Below are positions 33,692 through 43,134 of a stretch of DNA of 64,000 nucleotides, in pieces. A program made the translations under genes and the position numbers. The stretch is from Acidobacteriota bacterium. GTDB taxonomy: Bacteria; Acidobacteriota; Blastocatellia; Pyrinomonadales; Pyrinomonadaceae. The notes below the pieces were generated by a model. The model was not told the DNA's origin. It made no database searches and saw only the letters and a program-made list of their open reading frames with translations. The stretch spans positions 1,465,001 to 1,529,000 of the forward strand of contig QQUY01000001.1 in NCBI GenBank assembly GCA_003385635.1, in the 5' to 3' direction. How positions within the stretch are numbered: the first letter of the stretch is position 1; each line of letters begins with the position of its first letter.

Positions 33692-35368
33692 GTGAACAAA
33701 CTTGAAATAATACCGCTCGGCGGGATCGGCGAATTCGGTATGAACACGATGGCGGTCCGGTTCGATGACGAAATGATCGTCATCGACGCCGGAATGGGCT
33801 TTCCGGAAGAATCCTCATACGGTGTCGACATCGCCATCCCCGATTTTGAACTTTTGGAACCCTATCGTGCTGAGATCACCGCTCTTTTTTTGACACACGG
33901 CCACGAAGACCACATAGGCGCTGTCCCCTATTTTCTTAAGAGGTTTAATGTACCGGTCTATGCGTCGAGATTTACGCTCGGTTTCATAGAGAGAAAACTT
34001 GAGGAGCACGGCATTCTTGGAGATGTGCTCATGCACACCGTCGAAGCGCGCGACGTCGTGGAGGTCGGAAGTTTCGACGTTGAGTTCATCAATGCTTCGC
34101 ATTCGCTTATCGACTGTTTCTCGCTTGCTGTCACTACACCGGTCGGTACGATCGTCCACACGGGCGACTACAAGATCGACGACACCCCTGTTATCGGAGA
34201 TCCCTATGATCTCGAGGCCTTGAGGAAGATAGGAGATGAAGGTGTACTTGCCTTGTTCTCCGATTCAACCAACGCAACAGTTCCGGGGCGCACACCTTCG
34301 GAATCTGAAGTTGTACCAGAACTGGAAAAGATATTTGACGATTCCGAGGGCAGGTTGATTGTCACGACATTTTCTTCCTCTCTTCACAGGATCCAGATAA
34401 TTCTTGATCTCGCGGAAGCGTTCGGACGGCGGGTGTGTGTCCTCGGACGTTCAATGATGGCCAATGTGGAACTTGCCGAGGAAATGGGATTTCTTGAGGT
34501 TCCGGAAGGGGTTCTTGTCGGACTCGCTGATTCAAGGGCGCTTGAAGATGATCAGCTTGTTTATCTCGTCACCGGCTCCCAGGGTGAGCCGAGGGCGGTG
34601 ATGTGGAACCTGGCGACCCAAAGTTACAAAGGCCTGTCGATCAGGCAAGGGGACACGGTGGTCCTCTCAGCCCGAATAATTCCCGGTAATGAGAAGCGCA
34701 TCTCAAAGATGATCGGTGCGATCTACCGGAAGGGCGGCAACATCATCGAGGAAAAACGCAGATTGATACATGTTTCCGGACACGGGTCCCAGGAGGACAT
34801 ACGGATCATAACTGAAACCGCGCGGCCAAAATTCGTGATTCCGATTCACGGAGAGTTCCGGATGCTTTTCCGGCACAAGGAGTTCCTGAAGAACCATCTT
34901 GGGTACAGGGATGACCGGGTCGTTATAGTCGAAGATGGAGATGTTCTGGAACTGACTCCGGATTCTGCAAGGATCATCGATCAGATCGAGCCATCAAGAG
35001 TGTTTATCGAAGATGACGGATTTCGTGAGATAGCACAGCAGACCCTGAAGGAAAGGAAGAAACTGGCGTTCAACGGTGTAGTCAACCTGACAGTCACGAT
35101 CGATCAATCGTCGGGAAAGATGCTTGCGGACCCGGTGTTCTCCGTGCGTGGCGTGGGCGGCGTCAACGGTACAAACGGATTCAGTGCCGACGCTGTTGAG
35201 ATCGTTAGAAAGGCTGTCAATGAAATAGGCGTAAAAGGCCTTGCCGACATCCCTTCGGCAGAAGAACACCTGCGTCTCGCCCTCAAGCGGTATATCAAGA
35301 AAACCGCAGGTTCTAAACCACTTATCATTCCAAGGATAGTCCGAGCCTCCGGGAGCAGGGCGGAATGA
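33692..35368 (+). CDS. rnj: ribonuclease J
   Basis: 558 residues, GTG start. An endonuclease/5'-3' exonuclease for RNA turnover and rRNA maturation. The metallo-beta-lactamase core shows GGIGEFGMN, LTHGHEDHIGA (zinc ligands HxHxDH), HSLIDC and HTGDYKID. The beta-CASP part has SDSTNA and TTFSSSLHRI, followed by HVSGHGSQEDI and PIHGEFRML. The C-terminal domain is complete. In this window it is overlapped at its stop by an ACT-domain gene. Confidence 0.95.
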   Translation: MNKLEIIPLGGIGEFGMNTMAVRFDDEMIVIDAGMGFPEESSYGVDIAIPDFELLEPYRAEITALFLTHGHEDHIGAVPYFLKRFNVPVYASRFTLGFIERKLEEHGILGDVLMHTVEARDVVEVGSFDVEFINASHSLIDCFSLAVTTPVGTIVHTGDYKIDDTPVIGDPYDLEALRKIGDEGVLALFSDSTNATVPGRTPSESEVVPELEKIFDDSEGRLIVTTFSSSLHRIQIILDLAEAFGRRVCVLGRSMMANVELAEEMGFLEVPEGVLVGLADSRALEDDQLVYLVTGSQGEPRAVMWNLATQSYKGLSIRQGDTVVLSARIIPGNEKRISKMIGAIYRKGGNIIEEKRRLIHVSGHGSQEDIRIITETARPKFVIPIHGEFRMLFRHKEFLKNHLGYRDDRVVIVEDGDVLELTPDSARIIDQIEPSRVFIEDDGFREIAQQTLKERKKLAFNGVVNLTVTIDQSSGKMLADPVFSVRGVGGVNGTNGFSADAVEIVRKAVNEIGVKGLADIPSAEEHLRLALKRYIKKTAGSKPLIIPRIVRASGSRAE

Positions 35369-35805
35369 CACGGTCGGCACGCGAGATCCTGAAAAGCTCG
35401 AAAATCGTGGTTTCTCCGGAGACTTTCTTCGTTGTTTCAGTCGACCACGAGAACTTCGTGAAGTTGCTTTCAGACCCGGACCGTTCTCCCCGAATGAACT
35501 CGGAGTTTCTGATCTTCAAGGATAAATGGGAAGTTACCCTGGTCGTTGACAGCGCGGATTTCGGAAATCTTGGAAAGGCGATCGACGGCGCTTCGGTGGA
35601 AGGGAACTTCAGGTTGCTCAGTTTTGACGCGGAGATGGGTTTCGATGTCGTCGGGTTTATGTCGGCAGTTGCGTCCATCCTTGCAGCGGAGAACATATCG
35701 ATCCTTCCTTTTTTCTCCTTCAACCGGGATCACGTGCTGGTCAAACAGGACGACTTGCCGAAAGCGCTGAAGGCCTTTCGAGGGATCGTCTCGGAAGTCT
35801 GCTAG
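35365..35805 (+). CDS. ACT-domain protein (CASTOR/ACT_7-like)
   Basis: 146 residues; its ATG overlaps the RNase J stop (ATGA), so the pair is translationally coupled. The C-terminal half (EMGFDVVGFMSAVASILAAENISILPFFSFNRDHVLV) is typical of small tandem-ACT proteins that bind amino acids; the N-terminal half would form the first ACT fold (FFVVSVDHENF, WEVTLVVDSADF). No enzyme domain is attached. It may be a ligand-sensing regulator, with partner unknown. Confidence 0.75.
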   Translation: MTRSAREILKSSKIVVSPETFFVVSVDHENFVKLLSDPDRSPRMNSEFLIFKDKWEVTLVVDSADFGNLGKAIDGASVEGNFRLLSFDAEMGFDVVGFMSAVASILAAENISILPFFSFNRDHVLVKQDDLPKALKAFRGIVSEVC

Positions 35806-35908
35806 AAGCGGATCCCGCAAGTACCGGCTTTCACGACGTTCCACTGGCCGTTCAAAGAACTGGAAAGTTCGCAGCGGACAGCAAACATGTGCCAGAGGAA
35901 CGAAAGAT

Positions 35909-36586
35909 ATGAATAGACTACTTGTAGCACTTCTACTCTTCACTGCCGGGGCCATCGTCCTGCCTGTAAGCAGCAAAGCGCAAACAGTAACGGAAGAGAT
36001 CAAAGTAGCCCACTACAGGCAGTTCTGCGAGGGAGTGGTTCCGAAGAAGTGCCTGGTCGTTAAACGCCAGAATGAGACCGAGTACAAGCCTATACGTGAC
36101 GAAATCGAAGATTTCAATTATCAGGCCGGAAGCGAGTATCTCTTGAAGGTTGAGATCGAGAAGGTCGCAGCGCCGCCGAAGGACACATCCGGTTATATTT
36201 ACCGGCTCAAAGAGGTTCTTGAAACGACTGAAAAGCCCCATAGAGGGCTCGACATCGATCTCTACGGAACAAAGTGGCGGCTCGAAAGGCTGGATGGCGA
36301 GGCCGTTGACAAGGCGAGCGGGGCGTGGATGGCATTCAACGCTGCAGAAGGCGGCATCTACGGATACGGCGGCTGTAATAGCTTTGGTGGTTCATTCGCT
36401 CTTGTTGAAGACGCGTTTGCCACTTCTGCAATTAGATCGACGAAACGAGCCTGCCTGATCGATTGGGGAGTCGAGGAAGGGTTCTACAAAGCTCTTTCGA
36501 TAGGGGGTAAGGTTGAGTCGCATGGGGGTTCGTTCTCCATCAATAGCGAAGGAAAAGAACTTCTGAGGTTTGTTCCTTTCGAGTAG
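35909..36586 (+). CDS. secreted DUF4377 and META-domain protein
   Basis: 225 residues. A signal peptide (LLVALLLFTAGAIVLPVSSKA) is followed by a DUF4377-like region at ~30-115 (VAHYRQFCEGVVPKKCLVVK, FNYQAGSEYLLKVEIEKV), then a META/HslJ-type domain at ~125-225 (YGTKWRLERLDGEAV, GGCNSFGGSFAL, KRACLIDWGVEEGFYKAL). META proteins are small periplasmic or outer-membrane proteins linked to heat-shock and novobiocin resistance in E. coli (HslJ). Role here unknown. Confidence 0.85.
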   Translation: MNRLLVALLLFTAGAIVLPVSSKAQTVTEEIKVAHYRQFCEGVVPKKCLVVKRQNETEYKPIRDEIEDFNYQAGSEYLLKVEIEKVAAPPKDTSGYIYRLKEVLETTEKPHRGLDIDLYGTKWRLERLDGEAVDKASGAWMAFNAAEGGIYGYGGCNSFGGSFALVEDAFATSAIRSTKRACLIDWGVEEGFYKALSIGGKVESHGGSFSINSEGKELLRFVPFE

Positions 36587-36610
36587 CGCGATCTCTCGAC
36601 CAGAAGTTTG

Positions 36611-36656
36611 TGCAGGAGTGCCGGGTCAATGTAGACTTGGCCTCCTGCATTTCTTT
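36611..36656 (+). terminator. probable terminator after the META gene
   Basis: TGCAGGAGTGCC and GGCCTCCTGCA pair with one bulge around a 20-base loop, followed by TTTCTTT. The second arm ends ten bases before the next start codon, so it may also shape translation of the SDR gene. Confidence 0.55.
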
Positions 36657-36658
36657 GT

Positions 36659-37438
36659 ATGGCCAGAGAATACTTAAGAAACAAGAAGATCTTCCTTACC
36701 GGTGCCTCAAGCGGCATCGGGTCGGAAATGGCTGTCCAGATGGCTCGCAAGGGAGCCGTTCTCGGCCTTCTTGCACGGAGGGAGTCAGAACTTGAGAAGG
36801 TGGCCGAAGCCGTGATTGCAGAAGGCGGCGAGGCGAGGGTGTTTCCCGGCGATGTCACCGATATGCAGAACGTCAAAGCCGCGGTTGACGCGTTCAAAGA
36901 CGAATTCGGCAAAGTGGATATTCTGATCGCAAACGCCGGCGTAGGGGGAAACAACAAGGAAACACGCGAGATTCAGAATGATGCAGTAGCGAGGGTCATA
37001 AACATCAATCTGATCGGGGCCGTCAATTCGGTGTCTGCCGTTCTGCCACAGATGCTGGAGCAAGGAAGCGGACATCTTGTCGCTATCTCGAGCCTCGCGG
37101 GATTCAGAGGGCTTCCGAAGTCTGCGGCGTATTCCGGGAGCAAGGCCGGAATGTCGGCGTTCTTCGAGAGTTTAAGGGTAGATTTTGCACCTAAGGGTAT
37201 CGACGTATCGATAATCGCACCGGGCTTTATAAAGACACCGCTCACTTCAGGAAGGAGCAAAAAACTGCCATTCGTGCTAGAACTTGAAGACGGGGCCGCG
37301 AGGATAGTAAAGGCGATCGAGAAAAAGAAGGCCTTCTATGCATTCCCCTGGCAGCTTGCGACGCTGGTCCGTCTCGCCGCTTTCCTTCCGCCGTCGATCT
37401 ACGACAAGTTTGCTAACCGGAACAGTTACCGCGAGTAA
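36659..37438 (+). CDS. short-chain dehydrogenase/reductase
   Basis: 259 residues. NAD(P)-binding TGASSGIG at ~16-23, ARRES after the second strand (Arg suggests NADPH), NAGVG near 88, the catalytic Ser in AISSLAG, and YSGSKAG (Tyr and Lys). The C-terminal region has a hydrophobic stretch (WQLATLVRLAAFLPPSIYD), as in membrane-associated DltE/YqjQ-like members. Substrate not predictable. Downstream is uppP. Confidence 0.88.
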   Translation: MAREYLRNKKIFLTGASSGIGSEMAVQMARKGAVLGLLARRESELEKVAEAVIAEGGEARVFPGDVTDMQNVKAAVDAFKDEFGKVDILIANAGVGGNNKETREIQNDAVARVININLIGAVNSVSAVLPQMLEQGSGHLVAISSLAGFRGLPKSAAYSGSKAGMSAFFESLRVDFAPKGIDVSIIAPGFIKTPLTSGRSKKLPFVLELEDGAARIVKAIEKKKAFYAFPWQLATLVRLAAFLPPSIYDKFANRNSYRE

Positions 37439-37522
37439 TTCAAACCCGCTTTTGACGACCTCGTTCAAAAATCGGAAAATGCCCGTGTCGAAGTTTAGGC
37501 ATCCGCTTCCCGCATTCCGTCT

Positions 37523-38410
37523 ATGGATCTTCTTCAAGCGATCATCCTTGGCATCGTCCAGGGCCTGACCGAATTCATTCCAGTCAGCTCGACCGCACAT
37601 CTAGTTTTCGCCAGCCGTTACACTGGGATATACGGTGGAAATCCCGAGCAGATCACCGCGACGATGGCGGTCATTCAGCTGGGCACCCTCGCAGCTGTTT
37701 TTGTATATTTCGCGCAAGACATCTGGAGTATCTCTACCGCTTTCGTGAGAGACCATTTTGCTCTTCTGCGTGGACAACGCGTGGAACTCGAGGGTGCGAA
37801 CAAAAAGCGGCCGCGCTGGCTTTCCGACGAGTCCTGGCTCGGGTGGATGATAGTGGTAGGGTCGGTTCCCGTCGCGATCTTTGGCCTCGTGTTCAAAGAA
37901 ACGATCGAAGGCGCTTTGACGAAAGACCTTTGGATCATCGCAACGATGCTTATCGTAGTGGCGGTAATGCTGCAGATCGCTGAGTACGTAGGCCGTCAAC
38001 GGAAGGGGATAAAAGAACTGGGAGCAGGTGAAGCTCTTCTTGTTGGTGCAGCTCAAGTCCTGGCGCTGATGCCGGGTGCCAGCCGTTCGGGATCGACTAT
38101 CATGGGAGGGCTGTTCGCCGGCCTTTCACGGGAGGCTGCAGCGCGCTTTTCCTTTCTGCTCATGATCCCCGCGATTTCAGCCAGCGGGCTTTTGGAACTG
38201 GTCGAGGCGTGGCACATTCTTCCGAACGACAGCTTTTTACCTTTATTTGCCGGCACTATCGCAGCTGGGATCGTCGGCTACTTGTCCATCTGGTTTCTTC
38301 TCGCATATTTGCGCCGTTATACGACGACTGTGTTTGTGATTTACCGGATCCTGCTCGGTGCCGCCATTTTGTTTATGTTGTGGCAGGGAATTATTACCGC
38401 ACGCGTCTGA
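37523..38410 (+). CDS. uppP: undecaprenyl-diphosphatase UppP/BacA
   Basis: 295 residues, multi-pass. It dephosphorylates undecaprenyl diphosphate for reuse in peptidoglycan and O-antigen synthesis and gives bacitracin tolerance. Motifs: GIVQGLTEFIPVSSTAHL at ~10-27 (Glu-rich motif; Ala replaces the usual Gly before His) and MPGASRSGSTI near 187 with the conserved Arg-Ser. Seven or eight helices can be counted. Length slightly above the family norm. Confidence 0.94.
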   Translation: MDLLQAIILGIVQGLTEFIPVSSTAHLVFASRYTGIYGGNPEQITATMAVIQLGTLAAVFVYFAQDIWSISTAFVRDHFALLRGQRVELEGANKKRPRWLSDESWLGWMIVVGSVPVAIFGLVFKETIEGALTKDLWIIATMLIVVAVMLQIAEYVGRQRKGIKELGAGEALLVGAAQVLALMPGASRSGSTIMGGLFAGLSREAAARFSFLLMIPAISASGLLELVEAWHILPNDSFLPLFAGTIAAGIVGYLSIWFLLAYLRRYTTTVFVIYRILLGAAILFMLWQGIITARV

Positions 38411-38458
38411 TGGAACGGTGTGTCGAACGGACCCGTCACCGCCTCACCCTGGTGAACT

Positions 38459-40156
38459 ATGAAACGCTGGAACTTTATTGAACACGATATGGAGCGCGTC
38501 GAAGCGTTCTCCAAAGAAACCGGTCTCTCGCGGCTGATCGCTGCGCTGCTCATAGCCCGGGGGTACGGTGATCCGGATTCTGCCCAAAAGTTTCTCAATC
38601 CTTCATACGAGGATCTTCACGACCCCTACCTCTTGAAGGACATGGACCGAGCCGTAAAGCGAATATTCCGGGCGGTCGAAGATAGAGAAAAAATACTGGT
38701 CTGGGGAGATTACGACGTCGACGGCACGACGGGGACGGTCGTGCTGCGGAAAGCGCTGGAGATGATCGGTGCGGAATCCGGCTATCACGTGCCGCACAGG
38801 TTCACCGAAGGATACGGCCTGAACATACCGGCGCTTGAAAATGCCAGGAACGAGGGCTACAAGCTCGTGATCACTGTCGACTGCGGAAGCACTTCGTTCG
38901 AACCGATCTCCTGGGCGAAAGAGAATGATGTCGACGTCATAGTCACAGATCATCACCTTACAAAGGACGAAGGGCTGCCCGAGGCGTTCGCTGTCGTTAA
39001 CCCCAACCGGCCCGATTGTGGATATCCCGACAAGCATCTTGCAGGGGTGGGGGTGGCTTTCAAACTCGCCCACGCACTGCTGCGTGAGAGGGGCAGGGAG
39101 TCAGCCGTTCCGCATTTCTTGAAGGTCGTGGCGATCGGCACGATCGCTGACGTGATGATGCTGACAGGCGAGAACCGCGCGATCGTCACCGCCGGCCTCA
39201 ACGAAATATCGTCGACGGTCAACTATGGGCTTAAAGCACTTATAGAGGTCGCAGACTGCCGGGACGAGATGACAGCGCTTGATATAGGATTCCGGGTTGC
39301 GCCGAGAATAAACGCGGCGGGCAGGATGGACGCTGCCCGGCACGTTGTCGAGTTGTTTGAATCTGAAGATTTCGGAGAAGCCAGAAAACTTGCGGAGTAC
39401 CTTAACAGGAAGAACATCGAACGGCAGAAACTTCAGAAGACGATAACCGAGAAGGCATTGCATTCGGCACTCGAGAACGGAGGCGCTGACTCGAGGTTCA
39501 TCGTCGTATACGGAGAAGGCTGGCACCGCGGAGTAATCGGCCTTGCAGCATCCAAGGTGGCCGAAAAACTGCACAGGCCCTCGATCGTGATCTCGGTTGA
39601 GGACGGTATGGGACACGGCTCTGCGAGGAGCGTATCCGGCTACCATCTTCTGAAAGGTCTCGATACTTGCTCAGATCTGTTCGAAACCTACGGCGGACAC
39701 GCCGCGGCGGCGGGAATGCAGATTCGACCCGAGAACATCGAAGAACTTTCCGATCGATTGAACCGCCACGCAGCACAGGAGATCTCACAGGATGATCTAA
39801 TTCCCGAGATCAGGATCGATGCGCCCGTATCAAGCGCTACGCTCGGGCTTGAACTGACAAAGGAGTTGAAAAACCTGGAGCCGTTCGGCCAGGGAAACCC
39901 GAAACCGGTATTTGCGACGGGCGGTCTAACACTCGTCGATGAGCCGTGGGTGATGAAAGAGAAGCATCTCAAATTGAAGCTCCGTGACGACGACGGAAGG
40001 CCCTTTGAGGCAGTTTGGTGGGACGGAGTTGAAAGATCTGCCGAACTGGAACTCAGGAGCGGACAAGAGTACGAACTTGCCTATACTCCCGAGGAGAACA
40101 CGTGGCGCGGGGTGACGAGGCTGCAGCTGAACATCAAGGACATTAAACACAAATAG
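38459..40156 (+). CDS. recJ: single-stranded-DNA exonuclease RecJ
   Basis: 565 residues. 5'-3' exonuclease of recombination and mismatch repair. DHH-family motifs: WGDYDVDGTTG near 81, TVDCGS near 140, VTDHHLT near 162, and PNRPDCGYPDKHLAGVGVAF. The DHHA1 part has GWHRGVIGLAASKVAE and YGGHAAAAGMQI. A C-terminal OB-like domain ends with RLQLNIKDI. Length is normal. Confidence 0.95.
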   Translation: MKRWNFIEHDMERVEAFSKETGLSRLIAALLIARGYGDPDSAQKFLNPSYEDLHDPYLLKDMDRAVKRIFRAVEDREKILVWGDYDVDGTTGTVVLRKALEMIGAESGYHVPHRFTEGYGLNIPALENARNEGYKLVITVDCGSTSFEPISWAKENDVDVIVTDHHLTKDEGLPEAFAVVNPNRPDCGYPDKHLAGVGVAFKLAHALLRERGRESAVPHFLKVVAIGTIADVMMLTGENRAIVTAGLNEISSTVNYGLKALIEVADCRDEMTALDIGFRVAPRINAAGRMDAARHVVELFESEDFGEARKLAEYLNRKNIERQKLQKTITEKALHSALENGGADSRFIVVYGEGWHRGVIGLAASKVAEKLHRPSIVISVEDGMGHGSARSVSGYHLLKGLDTCSDLFETYGGHAAAAGMQIRPENIEELSDRLNRHAAQEISQDDLIPEIRIDAPVSSATLGLELTKELKNLEPFGQGNPKPVFATGGLTLVDEPWVMKEKHLKLKLRDDDGRPFEAVWWDGVERSAELELRSGQEYELAYTPEENTWRGVTRLQLNIKDIKHK

Positions 40157-40176
40157 CGGAATTGCGCGCCCTCATT

Positions 40177-40185
40177 TGATATACT
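40177..40185 (+). promoter_or_regulatory. possible extended -10 promoter of the LPS-export genes
   Basis: TG-A-TATACT in TTTGATATACTTT, 114 bases before the start codon. The same motif occurs before the third permease and gap. No -35 is obvious. Confidence 0.4.
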
Positions 40186-40298
40186 TTCTACTTTCCAGAG
40201 CCCTCCCCGGGGAATTGCCGGCAAGCGAAATCGGCTTCTCCCCCATCCGAACAAGGATCTCAGACGACTTGCAACCAATTTGAGCAAGGTCCCTCTTG

Positions 40299-43049
40299 AT
40301 GGCCGAGAACAAGAAAGTAGAACTCGAGAAATTCCACGCGCGGGCAAAGCTGCCACAGGTACTTCGCGCGGCGGCCGTATTCGGCATCATTGCCGCTGTA
40401 CTTTTGGTCGGCATCGGGTTCTATCTCGGCAGCTTCCGGAAGGAGTTTCGGATGAAGTCGCTCCCAACCTCATTGTCGGAGAACGTCGTCGCAGTAGTCG
40501 ATGGTTACGAGAGAAAGGAGTCCGAGAATTCCGTACTCAAATACACGATCAAAGCCGACAGGGCGACTACGTTTGACGATCAACATCAGGAGCTGGAAAA
40601 CGTTTTCCTGCAGGTATATGCGGACGGCGATCTTTCGAAATCGGATTCGCTCAGGGCTGAGAAAGCGATCTACGTTCCAGATGATAAAAACAGCAAGGAC
40701 TTCAGGATATTCTTTGCCGGCGACGTGAGGATCGTTACAAGAGATGATCTTGAGGTGCGTACTGATCAGCTGACTTACACAAAGGCTACCGAGACGGCGG
40801 AAGCTGAAGAGTATATTGAATTCGAGCGACAGAACATATCCGGAAATGCAGTTGGAGCGGTGGTAAAGATAAACGAAAAGACGCTTCAATTGCTCAGCGA
40901 AGTGAACATCTTTTCCGGTTCGGGCGGTTCCGATCCCCAGTTCGCGAGACCTGAAATAAAGACTGCCTCAATCCGTGCGGGAAACGCATTCGTAGACCAG
41001 GAGGCGGAAACGATCGACCTGAACGGGGATGTGGACATCATCGTCGAACCCGAACCGGGGAACTCGAACTTGAAGAAAACGACTCGAATCAGGGGAAACT
41101 CCGCTAAGGCGTTTCTCTCCGAAAAACAGCTGCGACGCGTTGAATTGAATGGAAACGCTACGGTAAGCCAGGAAAAGGCCGGCCCCGGCGGCTTCACAAA
41201 TGCGAAGGCACGGAGTATCAGTGCCGATCTCGACGGAGACCTCGAAAGACTTGAGATGGAAGGTGGCGTCGAAATCGAGACTGCACCGAATGATGGCCCG
41301 GCTTCAAAGATACTAAGCCAAACCGCTGAGTATTCTACTTCGGGCGAGTCCTTTGAATTAGACGGCGGGGTACGGATAACCACGATCTCGGACGGCAGGA
41401 ACACAGACGTCAAAGCGGATCACGCCGTCTACAAACAGGCTTCAGGGGAGGTCTTCCTTACCGGCAATGCATCGGTTTCGCAGGGAGCGGATCGCGTGTC
41501 CGGCAACCAGATTCACGCCACGCTTTTCCCGGACCAGTCACTACGGTCGGCGGATGTATCTGGTAATGCGGCGGTAGTGCAGGCCGGGTCGGAACGGAAT
41601 TCTACGCTTAAGGCACAAGAGATCAAAGCCCGTTTTAACAAAAGCGGTTCTATTGCAAGTGCGCTGGCGCTTGGAGGCTCCGAGATCGAGGTGATCCCGC
41701 TTAACCGTTCTGATTATTCTAGATATGCGCTTTCTACTCCATCTGTTCTTCGGGTCGAATTCTCGGCGAATGGTAGACCTGTATCGGCGGGCAGCGACGG
41801 GCGCACGACGATCCGTTTGACGGCCGTCGACAACGGCCCGGAGAGTTCGGACAAAATGCTTACCGCGGATTCGGTAAACACGAAATTTACGCCCGGAAAA
41901 GATGAACTCGCGTCAGCAGAAGCGAACGGAAATGCGCATCTTGTGATCCTTCCGAAAACACCTGACAACGGGAAGTACCGGACTGAGGTACGAGCGCCGC
42001 GGTTCGTATGCGATTTTTACGGCGGCAACAATGCGAAGTCATGCACGGGAATCGGAAAGTCGCAGGCGACTCGAAGCCCTCTGGTCGGGAATGGTCCCGA
42101 TCAAAAACTTGGTGCTGAAAAGTTCATCGCGAGATTCTCGCAAAAGACGAAGGATCTGTCCGAGCTTGAAGCTGTAGGAAGTGCGAAATTCTCCGAGGGA
42201 GACCGCCAGGGACTGGCAGCAAGAATCATCTACGGTACTTCGGATGAGACGGCCCGTTTCAGAGGCGAGCCGGCGGTCTGGGATTCAACGGCGAGAGTAA
42301 AGGCGGATGCGATCGATTGGGAGGTAAGCAGAAGAAAGTCCTCGATGAGCGGCGGAGTTCGCGCGACCTACTATGGAAACGGCCCGGCAGGCGGCTCTAC
42401 GCCGTTCTCGGCGAGCTCTTCACCGGTGTTCGTATCATCCGATGCAGCTAGTTTTGATCATGCTGGCGAAACCGCGGTCTTCGTGGGCAAGGCAAGAGCG
42501 TGGCAGGACAAGAACTATGTGCGTGCCAACCGGCTTTTGATCGAACAGAAGAGCCGGCGTTTCTATGCAGAAGGAGACGTACAGAGTCTGCTCTACGATG
42601 CGCAGCGAACATCAGGCGGCAAACGGTCTTCAGTACCCGTTTATGCGGAATCGCAGTCGATGATCTATCTCGACGGCGAAAAACTCATCCGGTATGAAAA
42701 GAAGGTCGATATCCGGCAAGGGCCCGAGCGTATCAGGGCCGAGCGCGCCTCGATCAATCTGAATAAGCAGAATGAGCTTGTGAGTACGGTCGTCGAGGAG
42801 AACGTTGTGATCACCCAGCCAGGAAGAAAAGCGACCGGGAGTTACGCCAAATATGACGCGGTCGAAGAGATGATAGTACTTCGTGGAGATCCTGCTACCG
42901 TTCTCGACGAAGAGCGGGGATCTTCAAGCGGCAGGGAGGTCGTCGTGAACCTCAGGCAGAATGTAGTTACCGGAACCGGAAAGGGATCGCCGAACGGGGC
43001 TGGAAGGATCCGCTCGGTGTACAAACTGAAAGACGGCGACCTCAATTGA
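40299..43049 (+). CDS. giant LptC/LptA (OstA-like) LPS transport protein
   Basis: 916 residues from the ATG at 40299. A cytoplasmic start is followed by one helix at ~28-48 (VFGIIAAVLLVGIGFYLG), an LptC-like region to ~200 (LKYTIKADRATTFDDQHQ, LENVFLQVY, IYVPDDKNSKDFRIFFAGDV) and then repeated OstA/LptA-like segments to the C-terminus, each with alternating beta strands and phrases like VELNGNATVSQ, FELDGGVRIT, VFLTGNASVSQ and RFYAEGDVQSL. LptC and LptA are normally separate proteins of ~190 residues each. Here one chain could cover much of the periplasmic bridge that carries LPS to the outer membrane. Followed directly by lptB. Confidence 0.85.
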   Translation: MAENKKVELEKFHARAKLPQVLRAAAVFGIIAAVLLVGIGFYLGSFRKEFRMKSLPTSLSENVVAVVDGYERKESENSVLKYTIKADRATTFDDQHQELENVFLQVYADGDLSKSDSLRAEKAIYVPDDKNSKDFRIFFAGDVRIVTRDDLEVRTDQLTYTKATETAEAEEYIEFERQNISGNAVGAVVKINEKTLQLLSEVNIFSGSGGSDPQFARPEIKTASIRAGNAFVDQEAETIDLNGDVDIIVEPEPGNSNLKKTTRIRGNSAKAFLSEKQLRRVELNGNATVSQEKAGPGGFTNAKARSISADLDGDLERLEMEGGVEIETAPNDGPASKILSQTAEYSTSGESFELDGGVRITTISDGRNTDVKADHAVYKQASGEVFLTGNASVSQGADRVSGNQIHATLFPDQSLRSADVSGNAAVVQAGSERNSTLKAQEIKARFNKSGSIASALALGGSEIEVIPLNRSDYSRYALSTPSVLRVEFSANGRPVSAGSDGRTTIRLTAVDNGPESSDKMLTADSVNTKFTPGKDELASAEANGNAHLVILPKTPDNGKYRTEVRAPRFVCDFYGGNNAKSCTGIGKSQATRSPLVGNGPDQKLGAEKFIARFSQKTKDLSELEAVGSAKFSEGDRQGLAARIIYGTSDETARFRGEPAVWDSTARVKADAIDWEVSRRKSSMSGGVRATYYGNGPAGGSTPFSASSSPVFVSSDAASFDHAGETAVFVGKARAWQDKNYVRANRLLIEQKSRRFYAEGDVQSLLYDAQRTSGGKRSSVPVYAESQSMIYLDGEKLIRYEKKVDIRQGPERIRAERASINLNKQNELVSTVVEENVVITQPGRKATGSYAKYDAVEEMIVLRGDPATVLDEERGSSSGREVVVNLRQNVVTGTGKGSPNGAGRIRSVYKLKDGDLN

Positions 43050-43134
43050 ACTTTTCCCGCATCCTTTTACAATAAGTGGTTGTTGGCCGGATATCGCCAC
43101 AAGCGGTGTTCGGCCTTTTCGGCAGTAGAAAAGA

